From: an uncultured Nesterenkonia sp.
GTDB lineage: Bacteria > Actinomycetota > Actinomycetes > Actinomycetales > Micrococcaceae
Direction of reading: 5' to 3'
DNA length: 64,000 nucleotides
NCBI GenBank assembly: GCA_947494195.1
Contig: CANLUC010000002.1
Location: forward strand, 496,001-560,000
Shown here: piece after piece, positions 53,623 through 63,040 of the stretch
Layout of the letters: each line of letters begins with the position of its first letter
Numbering within the stretch: the stretch's first letter is position 1
The notes under the pieces: model-generated
The model's input: the letters and a program-made list of their open reading frames with translations, nothing else
Database searches by the model: none
Told to the model about the DNA's origin: nothing
Position numbers and translations under genes: made by a program

Positions 53623-54723
53623 ATGTTCTCACGCGCCGGGTCGATCACCCCACGGGAAAGTGTCAGCCTTCTGCCAGCGTATGCGGCAGGCAAGCCGCCG
53701 CAGCCGGCCGACGGGCTCACCCCTTATAAGCTCTCCTCCAACGAGAACCCGTTGGGCCCCGTGCCCGCTGTGACGCAGGCACTCGCCGAGATCGACACCC
53801 TGCACCGCTACCCCAACCCGACCGCCGAGGGACTGCGCGCCGGACTGGCCAGCGCCCTCGAGGTGCCGGTGGAGGACATCGTGGCAGGCACGGGCAGCCT
53901 GGGCGCGCTGACTCAGATCATCAACGCCTTCGCAGGCTCCAACAGCGACGGAAGCCAGGATGAGGTCATCTACGCCTGGCGCTCCTTCGAGGCCTACCCG
54001 ATCGTGGTGCGCACCGCGGGAGCCAAGGACGTCACCGTTCCGGTCGCCTCCGACGGACGCCATGATCTCGAGGCCATGCTCGCCGCGATCACTGCGCAGA
54101 CCAAGGTGATCCTGCTGTGCACCCCGAACAACCCCACTGGCCCTGCGCTGAGCCACAGCGAGGTCGAAGGCTTCCTCACGAAGGCTCCCAGCGACGTCGT
54201 CGTCGTCCTCGATGAGGCCTACCAGGAATTCGTGCGCAGCGAGGACCCGCTCGATGCGCTCTCGCTCTACCGCCGCCACCCCAACGTGGTGGTGCTGCGC
54301 ACCTTCTCCAAGGCGCACGGCCTGGCCGCGCTGCGCGTGGGCTACTCCATCGCCTCGCAGGAGATCACCGCGCACCTGCGCGTGGTCGCACCGCCCTTCG
54401 GCGTCTCCACGCTGGCCGAGGCCGCGGCGCTGGCCTCGCTGCAGAACATGGATCAGGTCACGGCGCGGGTCGATTCCCTGGTGGCCGAGCGGGAGCGCGT
54501 GTTCACGGCGCTGACCGAGGCCGGCTGGACCATCCCCGAGCCGCAGGGCAACTTCGTCTGGCTCCCGCTGGGCGAGAGGTCCCAGGACTTCGCCCAGCGG
54601 GCCGGAGTGCAGGCGCTGGCAGTGCGCGCCTTCGCCGGCGAGGGTGTGCGGGTCACGATTGGTGAGGTCGAGGCCAATGATCGATTCATCGAGTTGTGTC
54701 GGACCTACAGATTCCACGACTGA
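53623..54723 (+). CDS. hisC: Histidinol-phosphate aminotransferase
   Basis: A 366-residue class II-type aminotransferase: YKLSSNENPLGPVPAV, VEDIVAGTGSLGALTQ, LCTPNNPTGPAL, VLDEAYQEFV and PLP-Lys in LRTFSKAHGLAALRVGY. It makes L-histidinol phosphate from imidazole acetol phosphate; such enzymes also act on aromatic amino acids (no other his genes are here). ATG 53623 is used; a GTG at 53617, preceded by TAGGAT as a possible -10, would give a leaderless start. Confidence 0.88.
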   Translation: MFSRAGSITPRESVSLLPAYAAGKPPQPADGLTPYKLSSNENPLGPVPAVTQALAEIDTLHRYPNPTAEGLRAGLASALEVPVEDIVAGTGSLGALTQIINAFAGSNSDGSQDEVIYAWRSFEAYPIVVRTAGAKDVTVPVASDGRHDLEAMLAAITAQTKVILLCTPNNPTGPALSHSEVEGFLTKAPSDVVVVLDEAYQEFVRSEDPLDALSLYRRHPNVVVLRTFSKAHGLAALRVGYSIASQEITAHLRVVAPPFGVSTLAEAAALASLQNMDQVTARVDSLVAERERVFTALTEAGWTIPEPQGNFVWLPLGERSQDFAQRAGVQALAVRAFAGEGVRVTIGEVEANDRFIELCRTYRFHD

Positions 54724-54801
54724 GTCGAGCTGACAGAATGAACGGTGGCCCTCCTCACCTGCAGGGTGGTCATCAGCGGTGCCACCGGAGAGGATCACAC
54801 A

Positions 54802-55941
54802 GTGCAGCCACAAGAGGTGCAGCCCATACAGCTGCTCGCCCCGGACGGGAAGCTCGCTGAGAACGACGTCTACGGTCCCTATATCGCAGCGCTGAGCGGC
54901 GAGGAGCTGCGCGAGCTCTACCGCTATATGGTCATGGAGCGTCGGCTCGACGCCGAAGCCACTTCGCTGCAGCGGCAGGGACAGCTCGCACTCTGGGCTC
55001 CTGCACTGGGCCAGGAAGCTGCTCAGGTGGGCACCATCGCCGCGCTGAAGTCCTCCGACATGGTGTTCCCGACCTACCGCGAACATGCCATGGCGCTGTA
55101 CCGGGGGATCGCCCCGGAAGAGCTGCTCACCATGTTCCGCGCCACCCGTCACACCGGCTGGGACCCGCGGCAGCACAACTTCCAGGTCTACACCCTGGTG
55201 CTCGCGGCGCAGACCCTGCATGCCGCTGGCTGGGCCATGGGGATCAACCAGGATCAGCGCACCGGCAGCATCCCGCGCGACCGGGCCGAGGATGAGATCG
55301 TCGTCGCCTGCATCGGCGACGGTGCGACCAGCCAGGGCGACGTGCATGAATCCATGGTCTTCGCCAGCTCCTACGAGCTGCCGATGCTCTACTTCATCCA
55401 GAACAATCACTGGGCGATCTCCGTGCCCACCCGCACCCAGTCCCGCGGACCGTTGGTGAACCGCGCACAGGGATACGGTTTCGAGGGCGTTCGCGTGGAC
55501 GGCAACGACGTGCTCGCCAGCTATGCGGTGGCCACCAAGCTCTCCGCTGAGATCCGGGCCGGCAAGGGCCCCAAGCTCATCGAATCGGTCACCTACCGCA
55601 TGGGCGCGCACACCACCGCCGATGATCCGACCAAGTACCGGAGCAACCAGGAGCTCGAGCTCTGGGAGGGCCGCGACCCGATCCGGCGCTATCGGTCCTG
55701 GCTGGACTCCACAGGCGAGGCCGATCAGGCCTATTTCGAGCAGGTCGACGCCGAGTCCAAGGATCTCGCCTCGGACATGCGCAAGTCGGTGCTGGCGCTG
55801 GAGCCGATCGACATCGAGCGGGTCTTCGACACCGTCTATTCGGAGCCGCACCGGCAGGTGGAGGCCGAGAAGGCCTGGCTGAAGGACTACGAGGCCGGCT
55901 TCGCCGAAGAGACGACCACGGAAGCGGGCGGCACACGATGA
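54802..55941 (+). CDS. Branched-chain 2-oxoacid (or pyruvate) dehydrogenase E1, alpha subunit
   Basis: A 379-residue thiamine-diphosphate subunit. The ThDP motif is IGDGATSQGDVHESMVFAS followed by FIQNNHWAISVP, and the phosphorylation-loop region is YRMGAHTTADDPTKYR. GTG 54802 is preferred (GAGGA 9 bases upstream). Length and motifs agree with BkdA1/PdhA; the branched-chain assignment is favoured because actinobacterial pyruvate dehydrogenase uses AceE. It overlaps the next gene by 4 bp. Confidence 0.92.
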   Translation: MQPQEVQPIQLLAPDGKLAENDVYGPYIAALSGEELRELYRYMVMERRLDAEATSLQRQGQLALWAPALGQEAAQVGTIAALKSSDMVFPTYREHAMALYRGIAPEELLTMFRATRHTGWDPRQHNFQVYTLVLAAQTLHAAGWAMGINQDQRTGSIPRDRAEDEIVVACIGDGATSQGDVHESMVFASSYELPMLYFIQNNHWAISVPTRTQSRGPLVNRAQGYGFEGVRVDGNDVLASYAVATKLSAEIRAGKGPKLIESVTYRMGAHTTADDPTKYRSNQELELWEGRDPIRRYRSWLDSTGEADQAYFEQVDAESKDLASDMRKSVLALEPIDIERVFDTVYSEPHRQVEAEKAWLKDYEAGFAEETTTEAGGTR

Positions 55942-56933
55942 GCGCGATCAAAGAGATGCCGATGGCCAAGGCGATCACGGCAGCGCTGCGCGACGAGCTG
56001 GCGGCCGATCAGCGCACGCTGCTGATCGGTGAGGACATCGGTGCCCTCGGCGGGGTCTTCCGGGTCACCGATGGGCTCCAGGCGGAGTTCGGCACGCACC
56101 GGGTGATCGACTCCCCGCTGGCGGAATCAGGCATCATCGGCACCAGCATCGGCATGGCCATGCGCGGGTACCGGCCCGTGGCGGAGATCCAGTTCGACGG
56201 CTTCGTCTTTCCGGCCTTCAACCAAATCACCAGCCAGCTGGCGAAGATGCACAGCCGCACCGACGGGAAGGTCAAGGTGCCGGTGACCATCCGGCTGCCC
56301 TATGGCGGTCACATCGGATCCGTGGAGCACCACTCGGAGTCCCCGGAGGCGCTCTTCGCGCACACCGCCGGACTGCGGATCGTGGCCCCCTCCAGCCCGC
56401 AGGACGCCTACTGGATGACCCGGCAGGCGATCGTCAGCGATGACCCGGTGATCATCCTCGAGCCCAAGCGCCGCTACTGGCTCAAGGGCAAGGTGGACAC
56501 CGAGAATCCGGCGCCCGACGCCTTCCGAGCGCAGGTGCTGCGCGAGGGCACCGATGCCACCATCGCCACGTACGGTCCGCTGGTTCCGGTGGCGCTCGCC
56601 GCCGCCGAGGCGGCGCGGGCGGATCAGCGCAGCATCGAGGTGGTGGACATCCGATCGATCAGCCCGCTCGATGACGAGACCATCGCACGCTCGGCCGCGA
56701 AGACCCAGCGGCTCGTGGTCGCCCACGAGGCGCCCACCTTCGGCGGCATGGGCGGAGAGATCGCCGCCCGCGTCGCCGAGCGCGCGCACCACCGTCTTCT
56801 GGCGCCGGTGCTGCGGGTGGGAGGATTCCACATGCCCTATCCGCCGGCCTCGCAGGAGCACCGGTACCTGCCCGATATTGACCGCATGCTGGAAGCCGTG
56901 GAACGCAGCTTCAGCTACCAGAGGGGTGTCTGA
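55938..56933 (+). CDS. Branched-chain 2-oxoacid (or pyruvate) dehydrogenase E1, beta subunit
   Basis: A 331-residue transketolase-like subunit: LLIGEDIGALGGVFRVT, DSPLAESGIIGTSIGMA, VTIRLPYGGHIGSVEHHSES split by a turn, and the C-terminal VVDIRSISPLDDETI. It forms the alpha2beta2 E1 with the upstream subunit. The E2 gene starts 2 bp after its stop. Confidence 0.93.
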   Translation: MSAIKEMPMAKAITAALRDELAADQRTLLIGEDIGALGGVFRVTDGLQAEFGTHRVIDSPLAESGIIGTSIGMAMRGYRPVAEIQFDGFVFPAFNQITSQLAKMHSRTDGKVKVPVTIRLPYGGHIGSVEHHSESPEALFAHTAGLRIVAPSSPQDAYWMTRQAIVSDDPVIILEPKRRYWLKGKVDTENPAPDAFRAQVLREGTDATIATYGPLVPVALAAAEAARADQRSIEVVDIRSISPLDDETIARSAAKTQRLVVAHEAPTFGGMGGEIAARVAERAHHRLLAPVLRVGGFHMPYPPASQEHRYLPDIDRMLEAVERSFSYQRGV

Positions 56934-56935
56934 GC

Positions 56936-58426
56936 ATGGCCGAGACCTTCAACCTTCCCGATGTCGGCGAGGGACTCACCGAGGCGGAGATCGTCAGCTG
57001 GCGCATCTCCGTGGGGGACACCGTCGAGGTCAACGACATCGTCGTCGAGATCGAGACGGCCAAGTCCCTGGTGGAGCTGCCAGTGCCCTTCGCCGGGACT
57101 GTCACCGAGCTTGTGGCGAGCGAGGGGGAGACCCTCGAGGTGGGCTCCCCACTGATCAGGATCGCCGCCGCGGGAGAAGACGTCCCCGCACCCGATGCGG
57201 ACGCCCCAGGGGCTGCGCCGGAGGAGCCCGTCGCTCCCGCCGAGAAGAGCAGCAGGTCCCGCTCCGGGCGCGGACGCAAAGCCGCTGAGAAGGCTGAAGC
57301 CGCTGAGCAGGCAGCCGCCTCCGAGCGGGCTGCGAAGGCGGAGAGCGACGGCGAGAACCAGGCGCTGGTGGGCTCGGGCCCCAAGGCCGACTCCGCCACC
57401 CGCCGTCGCCGGACACGTCCCACGACACCGGACCTGGTTGACGTGGAGGGGCTTGAGATCTCCGCCCCTGCGGCACCTGCAGGTGCCGTGACGGACATCG
57501 CCGACATCGTGGCGCGCGCGAGTCCGCCGGTGCGTGCGCTGGCGAAGCGGCTCGGAGTCGCCGTCTGGGAGCTCGTCGGCTCCGGACGCAACGGCCAGAT
57601 CACTCGGGATGACGTGGAGCGCCAGGCGCGGCAGAAGCGTGAACAGCGCGCCTCCGGCCAGGTCCCCGCCACGGGTGCACCGTCGCCGGGACGCCGCAAG
57701 ACGACGCCGGCCGAGGAGGGACTGCTCTACGAGGGCCCGCGTGAGGACAACGTGCAGGTGCGTGGGGTGCGCAAGGCGACCGCCCGCAACGTCACCGCCT
57801 CCGCGACCACGGTTCCGCATGTCTCGGTGTTCAAAGAGGTGGACGTCACCCGCACCATGGAGCTGCGCTCCGCGCTGAAGCAGGACCCTTCCTACGCCGG
57901 ACTGAGCGTCTCGCCCATGCTCTTCGCGGCCAAGGCCATCGTCTGGGCCGCGCGCCGCAATCCCCAGGTCAACGCGACCTGGCATGACACGTACTACACC
58001 TTGAAGAACTATCTGAACCTGGGGATCGCCGCGGCCACCCCGCGCGGTCTGGTGGTTCCGGTGATTCACGAAGCCCATGCCTTCAACACCCGAGGCCTGG
58101 CGGCAGCGATCACCCAGCTGACCATCGACGCCCGCGAGGGCAGGACGACCCCCGGTGAGATGCAGGGCGGGACGGTCTCGATCACCAACATCGGCACACT
58201 GGGTCTGGACAGCGGAACCCCGATCCTTCCCACGGGGCAGGCCGCGATCGTCGCCCTCGGCGCCGTGCGCAAGAAGCCCTGGGTCGTGGACGGCCAGATC
58301 GTTCCGCGCGACATCATGGTGATCGGGGGCTCCTTCGATCACCGGCTGATCGACGGGGACCTGGCGGGCCGGTTCATCTCCGACGTGGCCGCGGTCATGG
58401 AGCAGCCGGGTCTGCTGATCGACTGA
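56936..58426 (+). CDS. Dihydrolipoamide acyltransferase (E2)
   Basis: A 496-residue E2. An N-terminal lipoyl domain with Lys43 (EIETAKSLVELPVP), a long charged Ala/Glu-rich linker with Arg/Lys stretches, the E1/E3-binding domain (ASPPVRALAKRLGVAVWEL, NGQITRDDVE) and a C-terminal catalytic domain with the active site FDHRLIDGDLAGRF. One lipoyl domain only. No E3 (lpd) gene follows, so E3 must be shared from elsewhere. Confidence 0.94.
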   Translation: MAETFNLPDVGEGLTEAEIVSWRISVGDTVEVNDIVVEIETAKSLVELPVPFAGTVTELVASEGETLEVGSPLIRIAAAGEDVPAPDADAPGAAPEEPVAPAEKSSRSRSGRGRKAAEKAEAAEQAAASERAAKAESDGENQALVGSGPKADSATRRRRTRPTTPDLVDVEGLEISAPAAPAGAVTDIADIVARASPPVRALAKRLGVAVWELVGSGRNGQITRDDVERQARQKREQRASGQVPATGAPSPGRRKTTPAEEGLLYEGPREDNVQVRGVRKATARNVTASATTVPHVSVFKEVDVTRTMELRSALKQDPSYAGLSVSPMLFAAKAIVWAARRNPQVNATWHDTYYTLKNYLNLGIAAATPRGLVVPVIHEAHAFNTRGLAAAITQLTIDAREGRTTPGEMQGGTVSITNIGTLGLDSGTPILPTGQAAIVALGAVRKKPWVVDGQIVPRDIMVIGGSFDHRLIDGDLAGRFISDVAAVMEQPGLLID

Positions 58427-58454
58427 GGTCCAGCCGGTTGGGCTGAATGACTGG

Positions 58455-59165
58455 TCAGTCGGTGATCTCGCGGATCTCCACCGGGCCCTGCGTCGGACCG
58501 AGGCCAAGGACCTCTGCCAGTGGCTGGTCGTCGAGAAGGACTTCGCTGTCGGTGGCGCCGGTGGCCGCTCGGGCGGTGGTCTCGATCTGCGTGAGGATCT
58601 GCCATGACTCGCATTCGCTCCTGGACACCGGCTCGCCGCTGAGCTGTACGGTCACGGTGTCCCCGTCGACCTCCACGGAGTCCACGCTGAGGTCGTCCGA
58701 GGCGGAGAGCGGGTTGCCGAAGGCCGGAGAGCCGTGTGAATACAGCTCGTCGCTGATCAGGTATTCCAAGGCGGCCACGGCGGGGTCCTCGGTCACCATG
58801 GGGACCGTCTGGATCACCGAGAGCGTGTCCCCGCAGCCGAAGGTCTCGGTGCGCGCGATCTCGGTCTCGTGTGCCTCCTGGCCGTCCGACTCCTCCACCG
58901 GGCTTCCCGGTGCCCCGGTGCCTTCCAGGCTGCCATCCTCCTCGAGCGGTGCGTCCTGGCTCTGCGCAGCGGGGCTGATCATCGCCAGCGGCAGCCGTAC
59001 GGAGTCGTCGGCGTCGTACTCGGGCTGAGGAATGGAGCTGCCGGTCTCCTCGGTCTGCTCCTGCTCGGTCTCGGGGGAGTCGCCGCAGCCGGAGATCAAT
59101 ACGGTGAGTCCCAGGCTGGCCGCGACCAAGCGGTTCCGGGTTCGAGAAGACCGTGTGGCTGTCAT
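58455..59165 (-). CDS. GerMN-domain-like lipoprotein
   Basis: A 236-residue lipoprotein: lipobox VLISGC, an acidic linker, then about residues 125-230 resembling GerMN (VPMVTEDPAVAALEYLIS, LSVDSVEVDGDTVTVQLSG, then ILTQIETTARAATGATDSEVLLDD broken into usual elements). In other actinobacteria such domains occur in LpqB-like lipoproteins. Role unknown. ATG 59165; it converges on the E2 gene with a 28-bp gap. Confidence 0.75.
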   Translation of the reverse strand: MTATRSSRTRNRLVAASLGLTVLISGCGDSPETEQEQTEETGSSIPQPEYDADDSVRLPLAMISPAAQSQDAPLEEDGSLEGTGAPGSPVEESDGQEAHETEIARTETFGCGDTLSVIQTVPMVTEDPAVAALEYLISDELYSHGSPAFGNPLSASDDLSVDSVEVDGDTVTVQLSGEPVSRSECESWQILTQIETTARAATGATDSEVLLDDQPLAEVLGLGPTQGPVEIREITD

Positions 59166-59248
59166 GGCACCAGAATAGAAGCTGCAGCGGCCCGCACCGA
59201 ATCCACCGCCCGGTGATGTCTGCTCAGCGTCTCCCGTGCCCATGCCCT

Positions 59249-59290
59249 CGCGGGTGGAAGGCCATTACGGGGGGCAGCCTTCCACCCGCG
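59249..59290. other. Long perfect stem-loop
   Basis: Bases 59249-59262 pair perfectly with 59277-59290 (14 bp) around a 14-base loop. There is no adjacent T-run on either strand. It may be a structured RNA element or a terminator of another type. Confidence 0.6.
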
Positions 59291-59561
59291 GGACAGATGA
59301 GGGGCCGGTGCAGACGGGGGCGGATTGTCATGCACGCGGCCAGTGGAGCCTCATCCCTCGGGCGGCGCCGGTCAGGAGAGAACGGGGGACTCCTGACCCT
59401 GCGTCTGGGGCGACGCGTCAAGCGATCTATTTCAAACTTGAACGTCTGCCGAGATTAATCTTGAGCGCCGCGCACCGGAATGTCAACAGTCCTGCGCGGG
59501 GGTCCGGCAAGCGTCGTGACCGGCTCTATCCGGGACTGCCTTCTCCGGTACGCTGGAGCTC
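59291..59561. other. Non-coding stretch before the CitE-like gene
   Basis: No gene is supported between 59166 and 59561 (about 400 bases). Besides the 14-bp stem-loop there is a second perfect 9-bp stem (59370-59378 with 59390-59398, loop 11). The end holds GGAG just before the ATG at 59562. I do not recognise a riboswitch. Confidence 0.5.
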
Positions 59562-60407
59562 ATGCCCATCCGGAACCGGCGCGCCGCTGCGCTTCCCGCA
59601 AAACTCTCCCGCTCCTGGCTGCTGATCAACGCCGCCAAAGAGGAGGATTTCGCCCCCGGACTGGCCAGTGAGGCCGACTCAGTGATCTTCGACCTCGAAG
59701 CCTCGGTCCCCGACGACGGCAAGGTGGCCGCGCGCGAGGCCGTGCTGCGGGCGCTCAACGGCGGCATGACGGCCTGGGTTCGCATCAGCCCCACGACGTC
59801 CGAACACTGGGAAGATGATCTGAGTGCACTCTCTCGGGCCGACGGTCTCCGCGGCGTCATGCTCGCCGAGACCGAGCGCCCCGAACAGGTCACCTACACG
59901 GCGATGCGACTGCGCGCCGGCACCCCCGTCATCGCCCTGGTGGAATCCGCCCTCGGGGTCGAGAACGCCACGTTGATCGCCTCCGCACCGGGCACGTTCC
60001 GGCTGGCCTTCGGCACCAATGACTTCCGCAAGGACGTCGGCGTCTCGGCCGATCCGATGGCGCTGGCGTACGCGCGGTCCCGCCTGGTGATCGCCTCCCG
60101 CGTGGGAGGCCTGCCCGGAGCGATCGACGGCCCCACTGCCCCCGACGCCGACCCGGATCAGACTGCCGAGGCATGTCTGGTCACGGCGAACATGGGCATG
60201 ACGGGTAAGCTCTCGCTGAATCGCGCGCAGGTCGAGCACATCAACACTGGTCTGGCGCCCTCTGCGGATGAGCTGAGCTGGGCCCGGGAGCTGATCGAAG
60301 CCCATGAGGCCGGTGGTTCCATCGGCGACGGCTCCTATCTGCCGCGGCTCGCCCGAGCACAGAAGATCGCCTCGCTGGCAGACTCCTACGGACTCTGGAA
60401 CGCCTGA
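59562..60407 (+). CDS. HpcH/HpaI aldolase / CitE-like CoA ester lyase
   Basis: A 281-residue CitE-like protein: SVIFDLEASVPDDGKVAAREAV split by turns, LRGVMLAETERPEQV, ALVESALGVENA and FGTNDFRKDVGV with metal-binding acids, as in citrate lyase beta and malyl/citramalyl-CoA lyases. No citrate lyase alpha or gamma genes are near, so it is a stand-alone CoA-ester lyase of unknown substrate. It shares strand and context with the enoyl-CoA hydratase-like gene 90 bp downstream. Confidence 0.85.
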   Translation: MPIRNRRAAALPAKLSRSWLLINAAKEEDFAPGLASEADSVIFDLEASVPDDGKVAAREAVLRALNGGMTAWVRISPTTSEHWEDDLSALSRADGLRGVMLAETERPEQVTYTAMRLRAGTPVIALVESALGVENATLIASAPGTFRLAFGTNDFRKDVGVSADPMALAYARSRLVIASRVGGLPGAIDGPTAPDADPDQTAEACLVTANMGMTGKLSLNRAQVEHINTGLAPSADELSWARELIEAHEAGGSIGDGSYLPRLARAQKIASLADSYGLWNA

Positions 60408-60497
60408 CCCGCGCATGCGGGCCCCGACTCTACGGACGCAGGCCCCGCTCAGGTCCCATCTTTCGGCCCAGCGAAGCCGCAGGGTAATCTCTGTCAC

Positions 60498-61613
60498 ATG
60501 GGCAGGGAGACGTATACCGGTGATGTGGCCTTCGAGCTGCGCGGCCACCTGGGGATCATCACGCTGAACAGGCCACGCTCGGTCAACGCGCTGACTCAGC
60601 TGATGTGCGAGTGTCTGCTGGTCCAGCTCCAGGACTGGGCCGTCGACGACGCCGTCACCCAGGTCCTGATCCGCGGTGCCGGCGACAGGGGGCTCTGCGC
60701 CGGCGGGGACGTCTCGAGCCTCTATGCCGAGATGGTCGCGCTGCAGGACCATAACGGCGGCGGGATCCTTCCGGCCGGCGAACCCGGATATGCCGCTGAC
60801 TTCACCAGCGAGACGTTCCTGGCGAACGAATACGCGCTCAATCGCACCATCGCTCAGTACCCCAAACCCTTCATCGCCCTGATGGACGGTCTGGTGCTCG
60901 GTGGCGGGATCGGCGTCTCCGCCCATGGCTCGCACCGGGTCGTCACCGAGCGCACCCGGGCCGGCATGCCGGAGACGACCATCGGGTTCTCCCCGGATGT
61001 CGGGGGGACCTGGCTGCTGGGGCAGGCACCCGGGGAGCTCGGCCTGCATGCAGGACTCACCGGGGCTCACCTCGACGCGGCCGAGACCATCGCCTCGGGA
61101 CTGGCCGACGTCGAAGTTCCCGCGGCCGCGCTGGGGGAGCTGACCCAGGCGCTGAGCACCTCCCCGGTGGCGGAGGTGCTGCCGGGGTTCACCGTGGCGC
61201 CGCGGATCCCGGCCGCGGCTGATCGTCGGGGGTGGATCGACTATGCGTATTCGGCCCCGTCCGTGGAGCAGGTGCTCGAGCGCCTCGACGAGCTGGCTGC
61301 TGAACAGGATGAGGCGGCCGCCGCCGCGCGAGCGCTGCGCGGGAAGTCGCCGATCGCGCTGCGCGTCGCGCACCGAGCGATTCGGGCGGCGAAGCAGCTC
61401 ACGCTGGAGGCGGCGCTGGACCAGGAGTTCACCATCGCTGTGCACATGCTGCGTTCACACGATTTCCGCGAAGGCATCCGGGCTCAGATCATCGACAAGG
61501 ACCGGACGCCGCAGTGGAGTCCTGCCCGGCTCGAGGAGGTCGATGACTCGCTGGTGGAGACGTATTTCACCCCCGTGCCGGGGCACCGGCTCCGCGAGCT
61601 CCAGACGCTCTGA
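60498..61613 (+). CDS. Enoyl-CoA hydratase/isomerase family, 3-hydroxyisobutyryl-CoA hydrolase-like
   Basis: A 371-residue crotonase-fold protein: GIITLNRPRSVNALTQLM, the oxyanion region GLCAGGDVSSLY, YPKPFIALMDGLVLGGGIGVS and PETTIGFSPDVGGTW. The length and C-terminal HDFREGIRAQIIDKDRTPQW are typical of HIBCH-type hydrolases in valine breakdown. This fits the branched-chain dehydrogenase genes 2 kb upstream. Its stop is inside a small repeat. Confidence 0.88.
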   Translation: MGRETYTGDVAFELRGHLGIITLNRPRSVNALTQLMCECLLVQLQDWAVDDAVTQVLIRGAGDRGLCAGGDVSSLYAEMVALQDHNGGGILPAGEPGYAADFTSETFLANEYALNRTIAQYPKPFIALMDGLVLGGGIGVSAHGSHRVVTERTRAGMPETTIGFSPDVGGTWLLGQAPGELGLHAGLTGAHLDAAETIASGLADVEVPAAALGELTQALSTSPVAEVLPGFTVAPRIPAAADRRGWIDYAYSAPSVEQVLERLDELAAEQDEAAAAARALRGKSPIALRVAHRAIRAAKQLTLEAALDQEFTIAVHMLRSHDFREGIRAQIIDKDRTPQWSPARLEEVDDSLVETYFTPVPGHRLRELQTL

Positions 61614-61654
61614 GGTCCAGATGCTCTGAGGCCCAGAGGTCCAGACGCTCTGAG
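61601..61654 (+). repeat. Three copies of a 14-bp repeat at the hydrolase stop
   Basis: CCAGAYGCTCTGAG occurs at 61601-61614, 61617-61630 and 61641-61654. The first copy carries the stop codon. They fill the gap to the convergent ald gene. Confidence 0.9.
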
Positions 61655-61657
61655 CGA

Positions 61658-62770
61658 TCAGGCGAGCACGCTCGAGGTTGCGCGGTACTGCGCACCGAGC
61701 GCCTCCGCGACCGGGGCGTTGGTGATGGCTCCTGCGTGCACGTTGAGCCCATTGGCCAGGTGCGGGTCCTCGCGCAGAGCCTGTTTCCAGCCCTTGTCCG
61801 CCAGTGCGAACACGAAGCGCAGCGTGGAGTTCGTCAGCGCTGCCGTGGAGGTGTGCGGCACCGCACCGGGCATGTTCGCCACGCAGTAGTAGATCTGCTC
61901 ACCCAGCGTGAAGGTCGGCTCCGCGTGGGTGGTGGGCCGTGACCCCTCGAAGCAGCCACCCTGATCGATGGCGATGTCCACCAGCACCGAACCGGGCCGC
62001 ATGGCGGAGGCCATCTCGCGGGTCACCAGCTTCGGCGCGGTGGCCCCCGGGACGAGCACGGAGCCGATGACGAGGTCCGCGTCCGCGACCTCCTGGCTCA
62101 GCGTCAGGGTGTTCGAGGCCAACGTGGTCAGTCCCCGCCCGGACAGCGCCGAGAGCTCCCGCAGGCGATCGATGTTGAGATCCAGCACCGTGACATCGGC
62201 ACCCATTCCCAGCGCCGTCAGGGCCGCCTGTTCTCCAGCCTTGCCGCCACCGATCACGACCACTTTGGCCGGGCGCGAGCCGGGCACGCCGCCGATCAGG
62301 ATGCCGGGGCCACCCTGAGAGTGCATCAGATGATAGGCGCCCACCTGAGGGGCGAGCCGACCAGCCACCTCACTCATGGGCGCAAGCAGGGGCAGCCCAT
62401 GGGGACCGGTCACCGTCTCATAGGCGATGGCGGTGACGCCGCGCTCCTGCAGCGCGCGGGCGCACTCGGGCTCGGCGGCCAGGTGGAGGTAGGTGAAGAG
62501 CAGCTGGCCCTCGCGCATCCGGGGAAACTCCTCGGCCTGAGGCTCCTTGACCTTGAGGATGAGCTCGGCCTGAGCCCAGACCTCCTCCGCGCCGTCGCGG
62601 ATATCGGCCCCTGCGGTCACATACTCCGCGTCAGCGAATCCGGAGCCCTTCCCCGCACCGCTCTGCACCAGCACCTGGTGGCCGCGGCCGATCAGATCAA
62701 GAGTTCCAGCGGGGGTCAGTGCCACACGGTATTCGTTGTTCTTGACTTCGGCGGGGACTCCGATGATCAT
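61658..62770 (-). CDS. ald: Alanine dehydrogenase
   Basis: A 370-residue NAD-dependent enzyme that interconverts alanine and pyruvate plus ammonia: MIIGVPAEVKNNEYRVALTP, LFTYLHLAAEPECARAL, then ILIGGVPGSRPAKVVVIGGGKAGEQA broken into its usual strand and glycine motif, and VDIAIDQGGCFEGSRPTTH. ATG 62770 has GAGGAG just upstream and starts the domain; a longer form would add a poor sequence. It is divergent from the response-regulator gene (270-bp gap). Confidence 0.94.
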   Translation of the reverse strand: MIIGVPAEVKNNEYRVALTPAGTLDLIGRGHQVLVQSGAGKGSGFADAEYVTAGADIRDGAEEVWAQAELILKVKEPQAEEFPRMREGQLLFTYLHLAAEPECARALQERGVTAIAYETVTGPHGLPLLAPMSEVAGRLAPQVGAYHLMHSQGGPGILIGGVPGSRPAKVVVIGGGKAGEQAALTALGMGADVTVLDLNIDRLRELSALSGRGLTTLASNTLTLSQEVADADLVIGSVLVPGATAPKLVTREMASAMRPGSVLVDIAIDQGGCFEGSRPTTHAEPTFTLGEQIYYCVANMPGAVPHTSTAALTNSTLRFVFALADKGWKQALREDPHLANGLNVHAGAITNAPVAEALGAQYRATSSVLA

Positions 62771-63040
62771 CTGTTCTCCTCTTCGCAAGCCGAGTGGGCG
62801 GTTCAGCGGCGGAACCGAGTGCCGACGTGGGGTGATGTCGGTCACTGTGGTCAGTCTGTCACGGATGCCGCTCGCTGTCGGGGATCGTCTCTGAGGTCTT
62901 CGCCACACACGAGAGGGGTCAAGCTGTTGTTGAGCCTGTGACTTCACCCCGGGCGAAGATCTTGACAGTCTGTAGGAGACTCAGGACACCTGCTGCGCCC
63001 TGATAGGCATGACTGTGAGAACGATCTGGAGACTCATTCG
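62771..63040. promoter_or_regulatory. Divergent gap ald / response regulator
   Basis: This 270-bp region contains TTGACA at 62962-62967 on the plus strand as a possible -35 element, but no convincing -10 follows at 16-18 bases. GGAG (63028-63031) is the probable ribosome binding site for the regulator. Nothing else stands out. Confidence 0.35.

Noticed and set aside
59249-59398. Riboswitch before the CitE-like gene
   Set aside because: Two stems are clear, but I could not match the sequence to any riboswitch core I know, so it is left as unassigned structure.
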